Shown one piece after another: positions 18,098 to 27,176 of a DNA stretch of 41,221 bases. The position numbers and the translations under genes are program-made. The notes below the pieces were generated by a model. The model made no database searches. It worked only from the letters and a program-made list of their open reading frames with translations, and had not been told where the DNA came from. Each line of letters begins with the position of its first letter. Position 1 is the stretch's first letter. Origin of the DNA: JBFMFR01 sp040752025 (GTDB lineage Bacteria; Chloroflexota; Anaerolineae; Anaerolineales; UBA4823); NCBI GenBank assembly GCA_040752025.1, contig JBFMFR010000060.1, positions 1 through 41,221 of the forward strand, in the 5' to 3' direction.

Positions 18098-19501
18098 TCA
18101 TTGGCTTGAAATCATCCGAACATATTCACTTAATTCATCTACAATATATTTTACATCCTGCTGCGTTTGCGGGTAAGATCCTTGAACCATGATTCGATAA
18201 ACCCGTGGCTCAGTGCTCGCACTCCAAAAATAAACCTGTCTTTCTCCACCCAACTCTTTCTGCTTTCGGCTGATTTCTCTTTGAATCTCTATGATCTGTT
18301 CAGCGGTTAGCATAATAGATGGTTTGAACGACTTTGTGATTTGGGGATATTTCCAAAGAGATTCACGCAAAGGATTTACCATTTCCATCAAGCGAGCTTC
18401 TGGGCTGCATTTCAAGATTCCTGCAAGCAGCAAGGCAGTATAGATACCATCCGCCGCCGTATGAGATCCGTCATTTACGATAATATTTCCTCCAGGCTCG
18501 CCGCCGAGCATGTAATTTTTCCCCCACATCGCTGCTTCCAGATGGCGATCTCCATTACTTGTATAAGCGGTGCGAATACCGATAGCTTTCAATGCTTTTT
18601 CCAATCCTCGGTTGGCCCTGTAATTGGTGACTACAGTATTCTTCCTGAGAAGGCCTCTGGTCTTGAAATATTTTGCCAATATATATAACAAATCATGCCC
18701 ATCAAAGCTGTTTCCTTCATTATCCACAACAATTAAGCGATCCCCATCTCCATCAAATGCAAAGCCATAATTTGCCCCATGATCGCGTGCAATACCAGCC
18801 AGATACATGGGATTAAGAATTGCATATTCCGAGCCGCACTGGTAGTTGATCCCTTTTCCATCTACAGCCTTATTCACTGCTATTGGATTTGCTCCTAAGT
18901 GAAGGAACACTTCGGGAGCAATCACTGAGGCAGCGCCATCGGCACAATCCAAAACAATTCTCAGATCATGGAGTGATTCTACAGGGCATCGCCTAACATG
19001 ATCCTGGATGTAGAAAGCAATCAGGTGTTCAGCTTCAATATCCTTACCCGGTGTTGAGGAGCATATAATTGGATTTGTAGTTGCGCGAGTAATGGCTTCT
19101 TCTAATAATAGTTCAATCTCAACCTCCTCTTCTCGCTGAAGTCTCAGGCCGCTTTCCCTAAAAATCTTTATACCATTCATCTCTAGCGGACTGTGTGAAG
19201 CAGAGATAATAACACCGAGATCGGCCTTCTGCCTCCTGGTCAAGAAAGCGACCCCAGGAGTAGTCATAACCCCAAGATTGATGGTATCAGCACCTTGGCT
19301 CATCAAGCCAGATGCAATACAGACTGACAAATTCAATCCTGATGGTCTCGTATCACGCCCCATGACAACAACAGGATGCTCGGAGCGCCTGGAAACATAC
19401 TGTCCTAATGCTTGACCTATCTCATAAGCAACAGGAGATATAAAGGGCCAGATCCCGGCTTTACCGCGAATACCATCAGAACCGAATTCTATACGTTGCA
19501 T
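18098..19501 (-). CDS. glmM: GlmM/phosphomannomutase-family phosphohexomutase
   Basis: The 467-residue protein has the four-domain alpha-D-phosphohexomutase layout: N-terminal FGSDGIRGKAG, phosphoserine loop SASHSP with catalytic Ser102 (the same number as in E. coli GlmM), magnesium loop DGDGDR, sugar-binding loop GGEPGGN and a C-terminal phosphate-binding ASTEPRVYR. Such enzymes interconvert sugar 1- and 6-phosphates, and the N-terminal sequence is closest to phosphoglucosamine mutases. Two substitutions are odd. The sugar loop is normally GEQSGH or GExSGH, and here Ser and His are replaced by Gly and Asn. The serine loop is usually SHNP. Specificity may therefore differ. It starts with GAGGGG five bases before the ATG, has a strong upstream promoter, and is the first gene of the minus-strand train, 38 bases before the EAD1 gene. 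Confidence 0.8.
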   Translation of the reverse strand: MQRIEFGSDGIRGKAGIWPFISPVAYEIGQALGQYVSRRSEHPVVVMGRDTRPSGLNLSVCIASGLMSQGADTINLGVMTTPGVAFLTRRQKADLGVIISASHSPLEMNGIKIFRESGLRLQREEEVEIELLLEEAITRATTNPIICSSTPGKDIEAEHLIAFYIQDHVRRCPVESLHDLRIVLDCADGAASVIAPEVFLHLGANPIAVNKAVDGKGINYQCGSEYAILNPMYLAGIARDHGANYGFAFDGDGDRLIVVDNEGNSFDGHDLLYILAKYFKTRGLLRKNTVVTNYRANRGLEKALKAIGIRTAYTSNGDRHLEAAMWGKNYMLGGEPGGNIIVNDGSHTAADGIYTALLLAGILKCSPEARLMEMVNPLRESLWKYPQITKSFKPSIMLTAEQIIEIQREISRKQKELGGERQVYFWSASTEPRVYRIMVQGSYPQTQQDVKYIVDELSEYVRMISSQ

Positions 19502-19793
19502 AAAAACCCCTCAAACAAGAGCTTTGCTAGCTTGGAATCGAAATCCTTGCAATTGATGGCTATATCTTGTAGTGCAAACTCCATTTGGAAAGAAAATTAC
19601 AAATCCATGTTTTGTGAGACAATTATATGGTATGTGTAATCAGCTTGCAAGAGGTTGACGCGGTTGGATAGCCACTGTAATTGTTTTGACATGCCCTAAC
19701 CCGCGCTTGCCCTATTTCCCCAAAGCTGGTATCCTGGCAGGCAAGCGCTGCGTACAGCGCAGGATGTGATCCTCCACAGCTCAGGATGGCAAA
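19502..19793. other. Divergent intergenic region and base-composition boundary
   Basis: This 292-base stretch separates the minus-strand train from hyuA. Up to about 19690 it is clearly AT-rich; from there on the sequence turns strongly GC-rich and stays so to the right edge. It contains the minus-strand promoter at 19622-19650 and a small palindrome GCGCTGCGTACAGCGC just before hyuA. No tRNA or direct repeat typical of an integrase attachment site was seen. Confidence 0.5.
19622..19650 (-). promoter_or_regulatory. Sigma-70-type promoter for the minus-strand gene train
   Basis: On the minus strand TTGCAA (19650-19645) is followed after exactly 17 bases by a perfect TATAAT (19627-19622). It lies about 120 bases upstream of the phosphohexomutase start. 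With short gaps down to the small NTPase gene it could drive much of the train, though further internal promoters are possible. Confidence 0.65.
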
Positions 19794-21854
19794 ATGCCCA
19801 TGCACCCCTCCACCTTCATCGGCATCGACATCGGCGGCACCTTCACCGACTTCGTCGTCTACCGCCCCTCGGACGGGGCGCTGCGCACCTTCAAGCTGCT
19901 CTCCACGCCTCACGACCCGGCCGAAGCCGTGCTGCGCGGGCTGGAGCGCATCGCCGCCGAGGGGTGGGGCCCCATCGAGCGCATCACCCACGGCTCCACG
20001 GTAGCCACCAACGCCCTGCTGGAGCGCAAGGGGGCGCGCACCGCCCTGGTGACCACGCGCGGCTTCGCCGACGTGTTGCAGATCGGGCGGCAGAACCGCC
20101 CCGAGCTCTACGATTTCTCCGCCGACCCGCCGCCGCCCCTGGCGCCAGCGGAACTGCGCTTCGAAGTCGACGAGCGCGTGAGCGCCGGCGGGCAGGTGCT
20201 GCAAGCCCTCGCGCCGGCGCAGGTGGATGCCTTGCTGGCGGAGCTGCGCCGGCAGGGGGTCGAGTCCGTGGCCGTGTGCCTGCTGTTCTCCTTCCTGCAT
20301 CCCGAGCACGAGCGCAGTATTGCGGAAAAACTGCGCGCCGCCGGGCTGCTGGTCTCGGCTTCCTGCGAAATCCTGCCCGAGTACCGCGAGTACGAGCGCA
20401 GCAGCACCACGGCGGTCAACGCCTACGTTTCGCCGGTGCTGGAGCGCTACCTGGCGCGCCTGGCCGAAGCCCTGCAAGCGCCGCAGGGCCAGGGGCAGGC
20501 AGGGCCCCTCCTGCGCGTGATGCAGTCCAACGGCGGCGTGATCGGCGTGGAAGAAGCCCGCCGCAACGGCGTGCGCTGCATCCTGTCCGGCCCGGCGGGC
20601 GGGGTGGTGGGGGCCCAATACCTGGCCGGCCTGGCCCTGGCCGAGGGCGATCGCCCTCTGGAGCAGGGCCCTAACCTGATCACCTTCGACATGGGCGGCA
20701 CCTCCACCGACGTATCGCTGGTGGCCGGGCAGGCGCAGGTGACCGGCGAGGCGCAGGTGGGCGGCTGCCCCATCCGCATCCCCCTGCTCGACATCCACAC
20801 CATCGGGGCGGGCGGCGGCTCGATCGCCCGCCTGGACCCTGGCGGAGCGCTGCGCGTCGGCCCGCACAGCGCCGGGGCCGACCCCGGCCCGGCCTGCTAC
20901 GGGCGGGGCGAGCTGCCCACCGTCACCGATGCCAACCTGGCGCTCGGCCGCCTGGCGGCGGAATACTTCCTGGGTGGGGAGATGCCGCTGCACCCGCAGC
21001 GTGCCTTCCAGGCCCTGGAGCGCCTCGGCCAGCCGCTGGGCCTGCCGGCCTTCCAGGCCGCCCTGGGGGTGGTGGCCGTGGCCAACGCCCACATGGAGCG
21101 CGCCCTGCGCCTGATCTCGGTCGAGCGCGGCCACGACCCGCGCGGCTTCACCCTGCTCTCCTTCGGCGGGGCCGGCGGCCTGCACGCGGCCGAGCTGGCC
21201 CGCCGCCTGGGCATCCCCGCCGTCCTGGTCCCGCCCCTGGCCTCGACCCTGTCGGCCTTCGGCATGCTGGCGGCCGAGGTGGTCAAGGATTACACCCAGA
21301 CCGTGATGCTGCCGGGCGATACGCCCCAGGCCGAGATCGCTGCCCGCCTGGAGCCCCTGGTGCAGCGCGCCGCCGCCGAATTGCGCGCCGAAGGCATCCC
21401 GGGCGAGCAGGTGCGCCTGGAGCCGGCCCTGGACATGCGCTACCGCGGCCAGTCCTACGAGCTGAGCGTGCCCTTCGGCCCCGGCCTGCTGGAGGACTTC
21501 CACCAGGCGCACGAGCGCGCCTACGGTTACACCCGGCGAGGTGTCCCCGCCAGCGACCTGGAGATCGTCAACCTGCGCCTGCGCGCCAGCGGCAGCCTGC
21601 CCCGCCCGGCCCTTACCCGCCAGCCGCAAGCAGGCCGCGACCCGCGCGCCGCGCTGCTGGAACACCGCCCGGTGGTGCTGCCCTGCGGCGAAAGCGCCCG
21701 CCTGCCCTTCTACCGCGGCGAGGCCTTGCAGCCTGGCAACCGCCTGGACGGCCCGGCCATGCTGGTGCGGGCCGACACCTCCGTCTGGATCGGTCCGGGC
21801 GACCGGGCGCGGGTGGACGCTTACGGCAACCTGCTGATCGAGGTGGCAAGATGA
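19794..21854 (+). CDS. hyuA: Hydantoinase/5-oxoprolinase family subunit A
   Basis: The 686-residue protein is a full-length HyuA-type subunit. It starts with the ASKHA-fold phosphate loop GIDIGGTFTDFVV, has HGSTVATNALLERKG, and carries the second ATP-binding element FDMGGTSTDVSLV followed by HTIGAGGGSIA. The C-terminal part has YRGQSYEL. These proteins pair with HyuB for ATP-dependent ring opening or carboxylation of hydantoins, 5-oxoproline, or ketones such as acetone and acetophenone. The exact substrate cannot be read from sequence. The stop overlaps the hyuB start by four bases (ATGA), so the subunits are translationally coupled. An alternative start lies two codons downstream. It is the first gene on the GC-rich side of the composition boundary. 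Confidence 0.9.
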   Translation: MPMHPSTFIGIDIGGTFTDFVVYRPSDGALRTFKLLSTPHDPAEAVLRGLERIAAEGWGPIERITHGSTVATNALLERKGARTALVTTRGFADVLQIGRQNRPELYDFSADPPPPLAPAELRFEVDERVSAGGQVLQALAPAQVDALLAELRRQGVESVAVCLLFSFLHPEHERSIAEKLRAAGLLVSASCEILPEYREYERSSTTAVNAYVSPVLERYLARLAEALQAPQGQGQAGPLLRVMQSNGGVIGVEEARRNGVRCILSGPAGGVVGAQYLAGLALAEGDRPLEQGPNLITFDMGGTSTDVSLVAGQAQVTGEAQVGGCPIRIPLLDIHTIGAGGGSIARLDPGGALRVGPHSAGADPGPACYGRGELPTVTDANLALGRLAAEYFLGGEMPLHPQRAFQALERLGQPLGLPAFQAALGVVAVANAHMERALRLISVERGHDPRGFTLLSFGGAGGLHAAELARRLGIPAVLVPPLASTLSAFGMLAAEVVKDYTQTVMLPGDTPQAEIAARLEPLVQRAAAELRAEGIPGEQVRLEPALDMRYRGQSYELSVPFGPGLLEDFHQAHERAYGYTRRGVPASDLEIVNLRLRASGSLPRPALTRQPQAGRDPRAALLEHRPVVLPCGESARLPFYRGEALQPGNRLDGPAMLVRADTSVWIGPGDRARVDAYGNLLIEVAR

Positions 21855-23470
21855 ACGCGCCCAACGCCGACCCGGTGCAGCTCGAAATCTTCAAGCACCT
21901 CTTCGCCGCCATCGCCGAAGAGATGGGCGTGGTGCTGCGCAAGGCCAGTTTCTCGCCCAACATCAAAGAGCGCCGCGATTTCTCCTGCGCCCTGTTCGAC
22001 GCCGGCGGCCAGATGGTAGCCCAGGCGGCCCACATCCCCGTGCACCTGGGCTCGATGCCGCTCTCGGTGGCCGCCGCCGTGCAGGCCTTCCCGGACCTGG
22101 GTCCCGGCGACATGGTGGCCCTCAACGACCCCTTCCGCGGCGGCACACACCTGCCCGACATCACCCTGGTCAGCCCGGTGTTCATCCCGGAGCCGCCCCC
22201 CCGGCTGTGCGGCTACGTGGCCAACCGCGCCCACCACGCCGATGTGGGCGGCATGTCCCCCGGCTCGATGCCCATCGCCCGCCAGGTCTTCCAGGAAGGC
22301 CTGATCATCCCGCCCGTGCGCCTGCTGCGCGCCGGGGAGGTCGACCAGGGCCTGCTGGACCTGATCCTGGCCAACGTGCGCACCCCGCAGGAGCGCCTGG
22401 GCGACCTGTGGGCGCAGATCGCCGCCAACCGGCGCGGCGAGGAGCGCCTGCTGGCGCTGGCGGCGCGCTACGGGGATCAGACAGTCGGCCAGTACATGCA
22501 GGCCCTGCTGGCATACACCGAGCGCATGACGCGCGGCATGCTGGCCGGGCTGCCCGCCGGGCAGTACCGCTTCCAGGATTTCCTCGACGACGACGGCGTT
22601 TCCGACGCGCCCGTGCCCATCCAGGTGTGCCTCACCATCCAGGGCGAACAGGCCGTGGTGGATTTCACCGGCACGGCCCCCCAGCAAAAAGGCGGCGTCA
22701 ATGCCGTGTACGCCATCACCCTCTCGGCCGTGTATTACGTCTTGCGCTGCCTGCTGGGCCTGGACGTGCCCAACAACGCCGGTTGCCTGGCGCCCATCCA
22801 GGTGATCGCCCCGCCCGGCTCGCTGGTCAACGCCCTGCCCCCGGCGGCCGTGGCGGGCGGCAACGTGGAGACCTCCCAGCGCATCGTTGATGTCTTGCTA
22901 GGGGCACTCGCTCAGGCCGGGGCCGGGCGCGTCCCGGCTGCAAGCCAGGGCACGATGAACAACCTGACCATCGGCGGCTACGACCCGCAGCGCGGGGGCG
23001 CTTTCGCCTATTACGAGACCATCGGCGGCGGTATGGGGGCGCGCCCGACTGCCGACGGCCCCTCCGCGCTGCACTCGCACATGACCAACACGCTCAACAC
23101 CCCAGTGGAGGCCCTGGAATACGCCTACCCGCTGCGCGTGCTGTGCTACCAGGTGCGGCGCGGCTCGGGCGGGCGTGGGCGCTACCGCGGCGGCGACGGC
23201 ATCCGCCGCGATTTGCAGACCCTGGTGGAGGCCGAGGTGACCCTGTTGAGCGAGCGCCGCAAACTCGCCCCCTACGGGCTGGACGGCGGCGAACCCGGCC
23301 AACCCGGCCAGAACCTGCTGCTGCGCGACGGGCAGGAACAGCCCCTGCCCGGCAAAGGCTCCTTCGAGCTGCAGGCGGGCGACATCCTCAGCATCCGCAC
23401 CCCCGGCGGCGGCGGCCTCGGGGAGCCTGTAGAGTCCTCCAAGCCGGATTCATCCGGCGCTGCTGCGTAG
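21851..23470 (+). CDS. hyuB: Hydantoinase/5-oxoprolinase family subunit B
   Basis: The 539-residue protein has HyuB signatures: DPVQLEIFKHLFAAIAEEMG at the start, RRDFSCALFDAGGQMVAQA, HIPVHLGSMP, LNDPFRGGTHLPDITLV and a glycine-rich C-terminal region (GGGMGARP, RGSGGRGRYRGGDG). It forms the metal-dependent partner of HyuA, cytoplasmic. Its length is typical for bacterial HyuB. A palindromic repeat begins at the last base of its stop codon. No transporter or regulator is adjacent, so the substrate stays open. Confidence 0.9.
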   Translation: MNAPNADPVQLEIFKHLFAAIAEEMGVVLRKASFSPNIKERRDFSCALFDAGGQMVAQAAHIPVHLGSMPLSVAAAVQAFPDLGPGDMVALNDPFRGGTHLPDITLVSPVFIPEPPPRLCGYVANRAHHADVGGMSPGSMPIARQVFQEGLIIPPVRLLRAGEVDQGLLDLILANVRTPQERLGDLWAQIAANRRGEERLLALAARYGDQTVGQYMQALLAYTERMTRGMLAGLPAGQYRFQDFLDDDGVSDAPVPIQVCLTIQGEQAVVDFTGTAPQQKGGVNAVYAITLSAVYYVLRCLLGLDVPNNAGCLAPIQVIAPPGSLVNALPPAAVAGGNVETSQRIVDVLLGALAQAGAGRVPAASQGTMNNLTIGGYDPQRGGAFAYYETIGGGMGARPTADGPSALHSHMTNTLNTPVEALEYAYPLRVLCYQVRRGSGGRGRYRGGDGIRRDLQTLVEAEVTLLSERRKLAPYGLDGGEPGQPGQNLLLRDGQEQPLPGKGSFELQAGDILSIRTPGGGGLGEPVESSKPDSSGAAA

Positions 23471-23492
23471 GCCGGGCAATTCATGCCCGGCC
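23470..23492. repeat. Palindromic intergenic repeat (ATTCA-loop type)
   Basis: GGCCGGGCA (23470-23478) and TGCCCGGCC (23484-23492) form a perfect 9-bp stem around the loop ATTCA, directly after hyuB. A near copy with the same ATTCA loop lies at 38048-38070. It is followed by no T-run. Confidence 0.6.
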
Positions 23493-23601
23493 GGACTGCC
23501 CGGCCAAGCTTTCCTGCCAAACCCAGGCGCGCACCTCAAAATTACAACCTTTTTACAAAATCCTGGCGAAAGACTCACAACTCCTGTCTATACTGAAATT
23601 G

Positions 23602-23622
23602 TGGGTGCACAACACGCACCCA
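23602..23622 (+). other. 5'-leader hairpin before the deacetylase-like gene
   Basis: TGGGTGC (23602-23608) pairs with GCACCCA (23616-23622) over a seven-base loop, about 30 bases before the start of the next gene. A TATACT (-10-like) lies just upstream near 23589. It could stabilise or regulate the leader; this is inference. Confidence 0.35.
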
Positions 23623-23653
23623 GAAGCGCAGAATCCACCCAGGAGGTGTTCCA

Positions 23654-25843
23654 ATGAAAAGCCTGAAAGCAATCCTCTACTTCGTCTTGATCTTCGCCTT
23701 CGTATCCACGTCTGCGTGCAGCAGCCTGCTGTCGCAGGTAATGGCGACCACCGCCCAGCCGGGAGCGCAGCCAACCGCCCTGCCCAGCGGCGCCGCACAG
23801 CCCACGCCGCAAGCCACTTCACAGCCCACCCCGCAGGCTGCCGGGGACCAGCCGGCGGTGCTACTCTTCGGCATCGGCATGCACATCGAGCCCTTCGGCT
23901 CTGTGCCTTCCTCACTGGTCGGCGGAGGGGAGCCCAAGCCGCCCCGCCAGCCCGCCCCTGGCGATAAGCGCCGCCCGGATTACAACCAGCCCGCCGCCTT
24001 CCAGCGCGGGGTGCAGGACATCCAGGCCATAGCCCGCATCGTCGAGCAGCACGGCGGCAAAATGACCGTCCAGGCGCAGACGCCTTTCACCCAGGCGGCC
24101 ATCTCCAGCGGGGACACGATCCTGGCCGACCTGGCCAGCCGCGGCCACGAGATCGCCCTGCACTTCCACGAAGACGCCCACCTGGGCCCCGACTCGGAGA
24201 AGCTGCCGGTCGAGACCTGGTGCGCGGTGATGAAGGAAGAGATCGGCCTGATTGAACAGGCCAGCGGCGTGGAGCAGGTGCGCTACTGGAGCGGCGGCAA
24301 CCTGTATCCCGACCTGTTCGAAGCTGCGCAGTGCGCCGGTCTGGACGTCAACTCCGATTGGAAGAACCCCAACACCCAGAGCACCTCCCTGGAGCTGACC
24401 GGGATCCATCCCTGGCGGCCGGCGGGCGGCACGGATGGCAGCGACGTTAGCCTGTTCAGCCAGCACGACCCGCAGGGCGCGGTCGTGTTCCTGCCCGAGG
24501 GGCTGTATCCGCGCGGCGATTTCGCCTCCATGCGCCGCTCTGAGGCCCCCGACGGCGACGAGAAGTACTTCGAGTTCCTCGAGCAAAGCCTGCTGGACTC
24601 GCTGGCTGCCTCTCAGGCCGGGCAGGTGAACGTCTTCCACTTCACCGTGCACCCCGGCGAGTTCCGCGGCGACCCGCAGCAAGACTCCAATTCGTTCAGC
24701 GTCATCGAGCGCTTCTTGAGCGAGGTGGTCGACCCGCTGGTGGCCAGCGGCCAGGTGCGCTGGGCCACCTTCGCCGAGATGGCCGACGCCTACCAGGCCT
24801 GGGAGCGCGGCGAGCTGGGGGCCCTGCCCGTGAGCCCAACCGCCCAACCCATCCCGCCCAGCGTTTCTTCCGCTGGCTATATGACCTTCGTGATCAACGT
24901 CCACGACTGGGTGCATTCCGGCGAGAGCGCCGATACCCTGCTGGCGCTGGTCGACCTGTTCGAGCGTTACGGCGTGCGCGGCGACTTCTACTTCACCGCC
25001 CCGGTGGTGGAAGCCTATGCCAAAGAGCGCCCCGACCTGATCGAGCGCCTGAAGAACTCCGACATGACGATCAGCTACCACGTGCGCCCGCCGCACCCGC
25101 TTTACAGCGGCTTCGACCAGCGCCTGAAAGACCTGGACGACGCCAGCCTGCGCCAGGCCATCCTCGATTACGAAACCTACGGCCTGGACCTCGCCACCGG
25201 CGACCTGGACCGCAGCCGCCCCAGCGGCTACACCTACGTGGCCCAGGTCTTCGGGCGCAAACCGGTCGTGGCTTCGGCCCCCGGCAGCGACCCGCGCATC
25301 CGGCGCACCGCTTTGGCCGTCTACGCCGAATTGGGCGCGCAGATGATGGTGCAGTACCACGAGGAAGGCACCGACCCGCTCAAGCCCTTCGTCTACAACC
25401 AGGGTCTGCTGGTGCGCCCCAGCGACTTCAGCATCACCCGCGCCACGCGCGTGGACGGCAGCGACAACTTCTGGTGGAACTTCATGAGCGCCCCGGACGC
25501 CGAGCGCTACAACCCCACGCGCATGCTCCAGGAGGCCCTGGCGGATTGGCAGCAGGCCGGGAACGCCCGGGCGCCCTTCATCACCGCCCTGATCCACGAG
25601 AACAACTTCTACCGCAGCGGCCCGGAAGGCTGGACTTCGATCTATTACAGCCTCGAGAAAAACAAGAAGTCCGAGCCCCTGGCGCCGCCCTACAACCTGG
25701 ACGCCCCCGACCCCTCCCGGCTGCGCCGCGCTGCCGATCAGCAGGCCACCTGGGCGGCTTACGAAGAACTGGTGGCCTACGCCGCCGCCCACCTGAACGT
25801 GGTCACCTCCCTGGATATCCTCCAGCTTGCGCAAGAAAACTAA
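23654..25843 (+). CDS. Lipoprotein with two polysaccharide-deacetylase-like halves
   Basis: The start is fixed by AGGAGGTG five bases before the ATG. The 729-residue product has a signal peptide ending in a lipobox-like TSAC (Cys22), then a Pro/Gln/Ala-rich linker with repeated QPTPQA units (about 35-65). Two related halves follow. The first contains GHEIALHFHEDAHLG and HFTVHPGEF. The second, from about residue 412, contains FVINVHDWVHSG, ERYGVRGDFYFTA, TISYHVRPPHP and ALIHENNF. The pattern of an early metal-site-like strand, a "restrain the ageing animal" type search helix (RYGVRGDFYFTA) and later histidines recalls NodB-type carbohydrate deacetylases, but the classic TFDDG motif is absent. 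An exported polysaccharide-modifying enzyme is the best guess. It precedes the lipoprotein esterase by 37 bases. Confidence 0.6.
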   Translation: MKSLKAILYFVLIFAFVSTSACSSLLSQVMATTAQPGAQPTALPSGAAQPTPQATSQPTPQAAGDQPAVLLFGIGMHIEPFGSVPSSLVGGGEPKPPRQPAPGDKRRPDYNQPAAFQRGVQDIQAIARIVEQHGGKMTVQAQTPFTQAAISSGDTILADLASRGHEIALHFHEDAHLGPDSEKLPVETWCAVMKEEIGLIEQASGVEQVRYWSGGNLYPDLFEAAQCAGLDVNSDWKNPNTQSTSLELTGIHPWRPAGGTDGSDVSLFSQHDPQGAVVFLPEGLYPRGDFASMRRSEAPDGDEKYFEFLEQSLLDSLAASQAGQVNVFHFTVHPGEFRGDPQQDSNSFSVIERFLSEVVDPLVASGQVRWATFAEMADAYQAWERGELGALPVSPTAQPIPPSVSSAGYMTFVINVHDWVHSGESADTLLALVDLFERYGVRGDFYFTAPVVEAYAKERPDLIERLKNSDMTISYHVRPPHPLYSGFDQRLKDLDDASLRQAILDYETYGLDLATGDLDRSRPSGYTYVAQVFGRKPVVASAPGSDPRIRRTALAVYAELGAQMMVQYHEEGTDPLKPFVYNQGLLVRPSDFSITRATRVDGSDNFWWNFMSAPDAERYNPTRMLQEALADWQQAGNARAPFITALIHENNFYRSGPEGWTSIYYSLEKNKKSEPLAPPYNLDAPDPSRLRRAADQQATWAAYEELVAYAAAHLNVVTSLDILQLAQEN

Positions 25844-25851
25844 AATTTGGG

Positions 25852-25857
25852 TATAAT
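25852..25857 (+). promoter_or_regulatory. -10 box upstream of the esterase gene
   Basis: A perfect TATAAT lies 24 bases before the esterase ATG. The best -35 candidate, TTGCGC at 25827-25832, is 19 bases away and overlaps the end of the preceding gene, so this is a moderate promoter candidate at most. Confidence 0.35.
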
Positions 25858-25880
25858 CCAGGGGCGAGAATCTCGAGCTT

Positions 25881-27113
25881 ATGCGTAGATCGATCACGCT
25901 CACTTTATTGGTAGTCTGCCTGGCAAGCCTGAGCTGCCGCCTCCTGTCCAATGGCCAGGGAACCGGCGCCCCCGCTGCGGAAAACACGCTTTTCACCGGG
26001 CAGGCCCTGATAGACAGCAACCACAACCGCAAGCCGGACGCTGGCGACCAGCCCCTGCAAAACGCCATCTTCCTGGTAGGCGGTTATGCCGGTTATACTG
26101 ACGCCAACGGCTCCGTGCAGGTGGCCCTGCCAGGCCTGTGGGATGAGCCGGTCACCGCGCAGATGCTGCCCCCTGCTGGCAGCGACTACACCCTGATCGG
26201 CCCTGACGAGGTCACCCTGCAAGCCGAGGGCCTGACCCGCGCCGAATTCCTCTTTGCCACGCCGGAAGGCGGCTCAGCCACAGGCAAGCAGCCCGGTCCT
26301 AAACCCGGCTCGATCGAAACCGACCTGACCTACTGCACCGCCCCGGATGGCACGCCGCTCAAGATGGATGTTTACTACCCCAAGCAGATGAGCGCGCCGG
26401 CTCCGGCGATCGTGTACATTCACGGCGGCGGCTGGGTGCGCGGCGACAAAAAAGAGGGCGCTGGCATGCTCTTCTTCCCCGCCTTGCAAAAAGCCGGCTA
26501 CATCATGGTCGCGGTCAATTACCGCCTGGCGCCGGACTACAAGTTCCCCGCTCCCATCGAGGATGTCAAGTGCGCCATCCGCCACCTGCGCGCCAACTCG
26601 ACCCGTTACAACCTCGACCCCGGGCGCATCGGGGCGCTGGGCGGCAGCGCTGGCGGTCACATCGCCGCTCTGCTGGGCCTGGCGGACGCCAGCGCAGGCT
26701 GGGATGTGGGCGCTTATCCCGAGCAGTCCAGCCGCGTCGGGGCTGTGGTGGACCTGTTCGGCCCATCGGACCTGGTGCAGTTATTCAAGGATGACCCCAA
26801 GCCCTCCGCCAGTTGGTCCATCTTGGGCGCCAAGGGCGCCAGGGACCCTCTGTTGAGCGTCTTCAGTCCGGTGACCTACATCACCCCCGATGATCCCCCC
26901 TTCCTGCTCCTGCACGGGAACGAAGACACCGAAGTGCCGCCCGAGCAGTCACAGATCCTGTACGACCAGTTGCAAGCCGCCGGGGTACCAGCGGAACTGG
27001 TGTGGGTCAAGAACGCCGGGCACAGCTTCCAGCCGACAGGTGGCAAGCTCGACCCTTCCCTGGCCGAGTTGAGCAAGATCGTCACAGCTTTCTTCGAGCG
27101 CTACTTGCCGTGA
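25881..27113 (+). CDS. Lipoprotein alpha/beta-hydrolase esterase (HSL/BD-FAE type)
   Basis: The 410-residue protein begins with a hydrophobic signal and a probable lipidation Cys (ASLSC). A beta-rich module of about 80 residues follows, with a calcium-loop-like DSNHNRKPDAGD, resembling SdrD B or carboxypeptidase-regulatory-like domains. The hydrolase domain comes next: oxyanion loop HGGGW, nucleophile elbow GGSAGG, acid in GNEDTEVPPEQS and catalytic His in NAGHSF. This is the hormone-sensitive-lipase / BD-FAE esterase pattern, acting on short acyl or acetyl esters, including those on polysaccharides. With the deacetylase-like neighbour it suggests trimming of esterified or N-acetylated glycans outside the cytoplasmic membrane. 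The substrate is not determinable. Confidence 0.8.
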   Translation: MRRSITLTLLVVCLASLSCRLLSNGQGTGAPAAENTLFTGQALIDSNHNRKPDAGDQPLQNAIFLVGGYAGYTDANGSVQVALPGLWDEPVTAQMLPPAGSDYTLIGPDEVTLQAEGLTRAEFLFATPEGGSATGKQPGPKPGSIETDLTYCTAPDGTPLKMDVYYPKQMSAPAPAIVYIHGGGWVRGDKKEGAGMLFFPALQKAGYIMVAVNYRLAPDYKFPAPIEDVKCAIRHLRANSTRYNLDPGRIGALGGSAGGHIAALLGLADASAGWDVGAYPEQSSRVGAVVDLFGPSDLVQLFKDDPKPSASWSILGAKGARDPLLSVFSPVTYITPDDPPFLLLHGNEDTEVPPEQSQILYDQLQAAGVPAELVWVKNAGHSFQPTGGKLDPSLAELSKIVTAFFERYLP

Positions 27114-27176
27114 AATCGATACAGAAATTAACAGTCCCTTTCGGCCCGTTTTCGGCATTCCTCTGATATACTATCG

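Noticed and set aside
19623..21665. 680-codon open frame on the minus strand opposite hyuA
   Set aside because: It is low-complexity (Gln/Gly/Ala/Arg/His), opposite a gene with all HyuA motifs, and is explained by third-position GC bias.
23912..26068. 718-codon open frame on the minus strand opposite the deacetylase-like gene
   Set aside because: It has low-complexity composition, no recognisable domain, and lies opposite a gene with signal peptide and a perfect ribosome-binding site.
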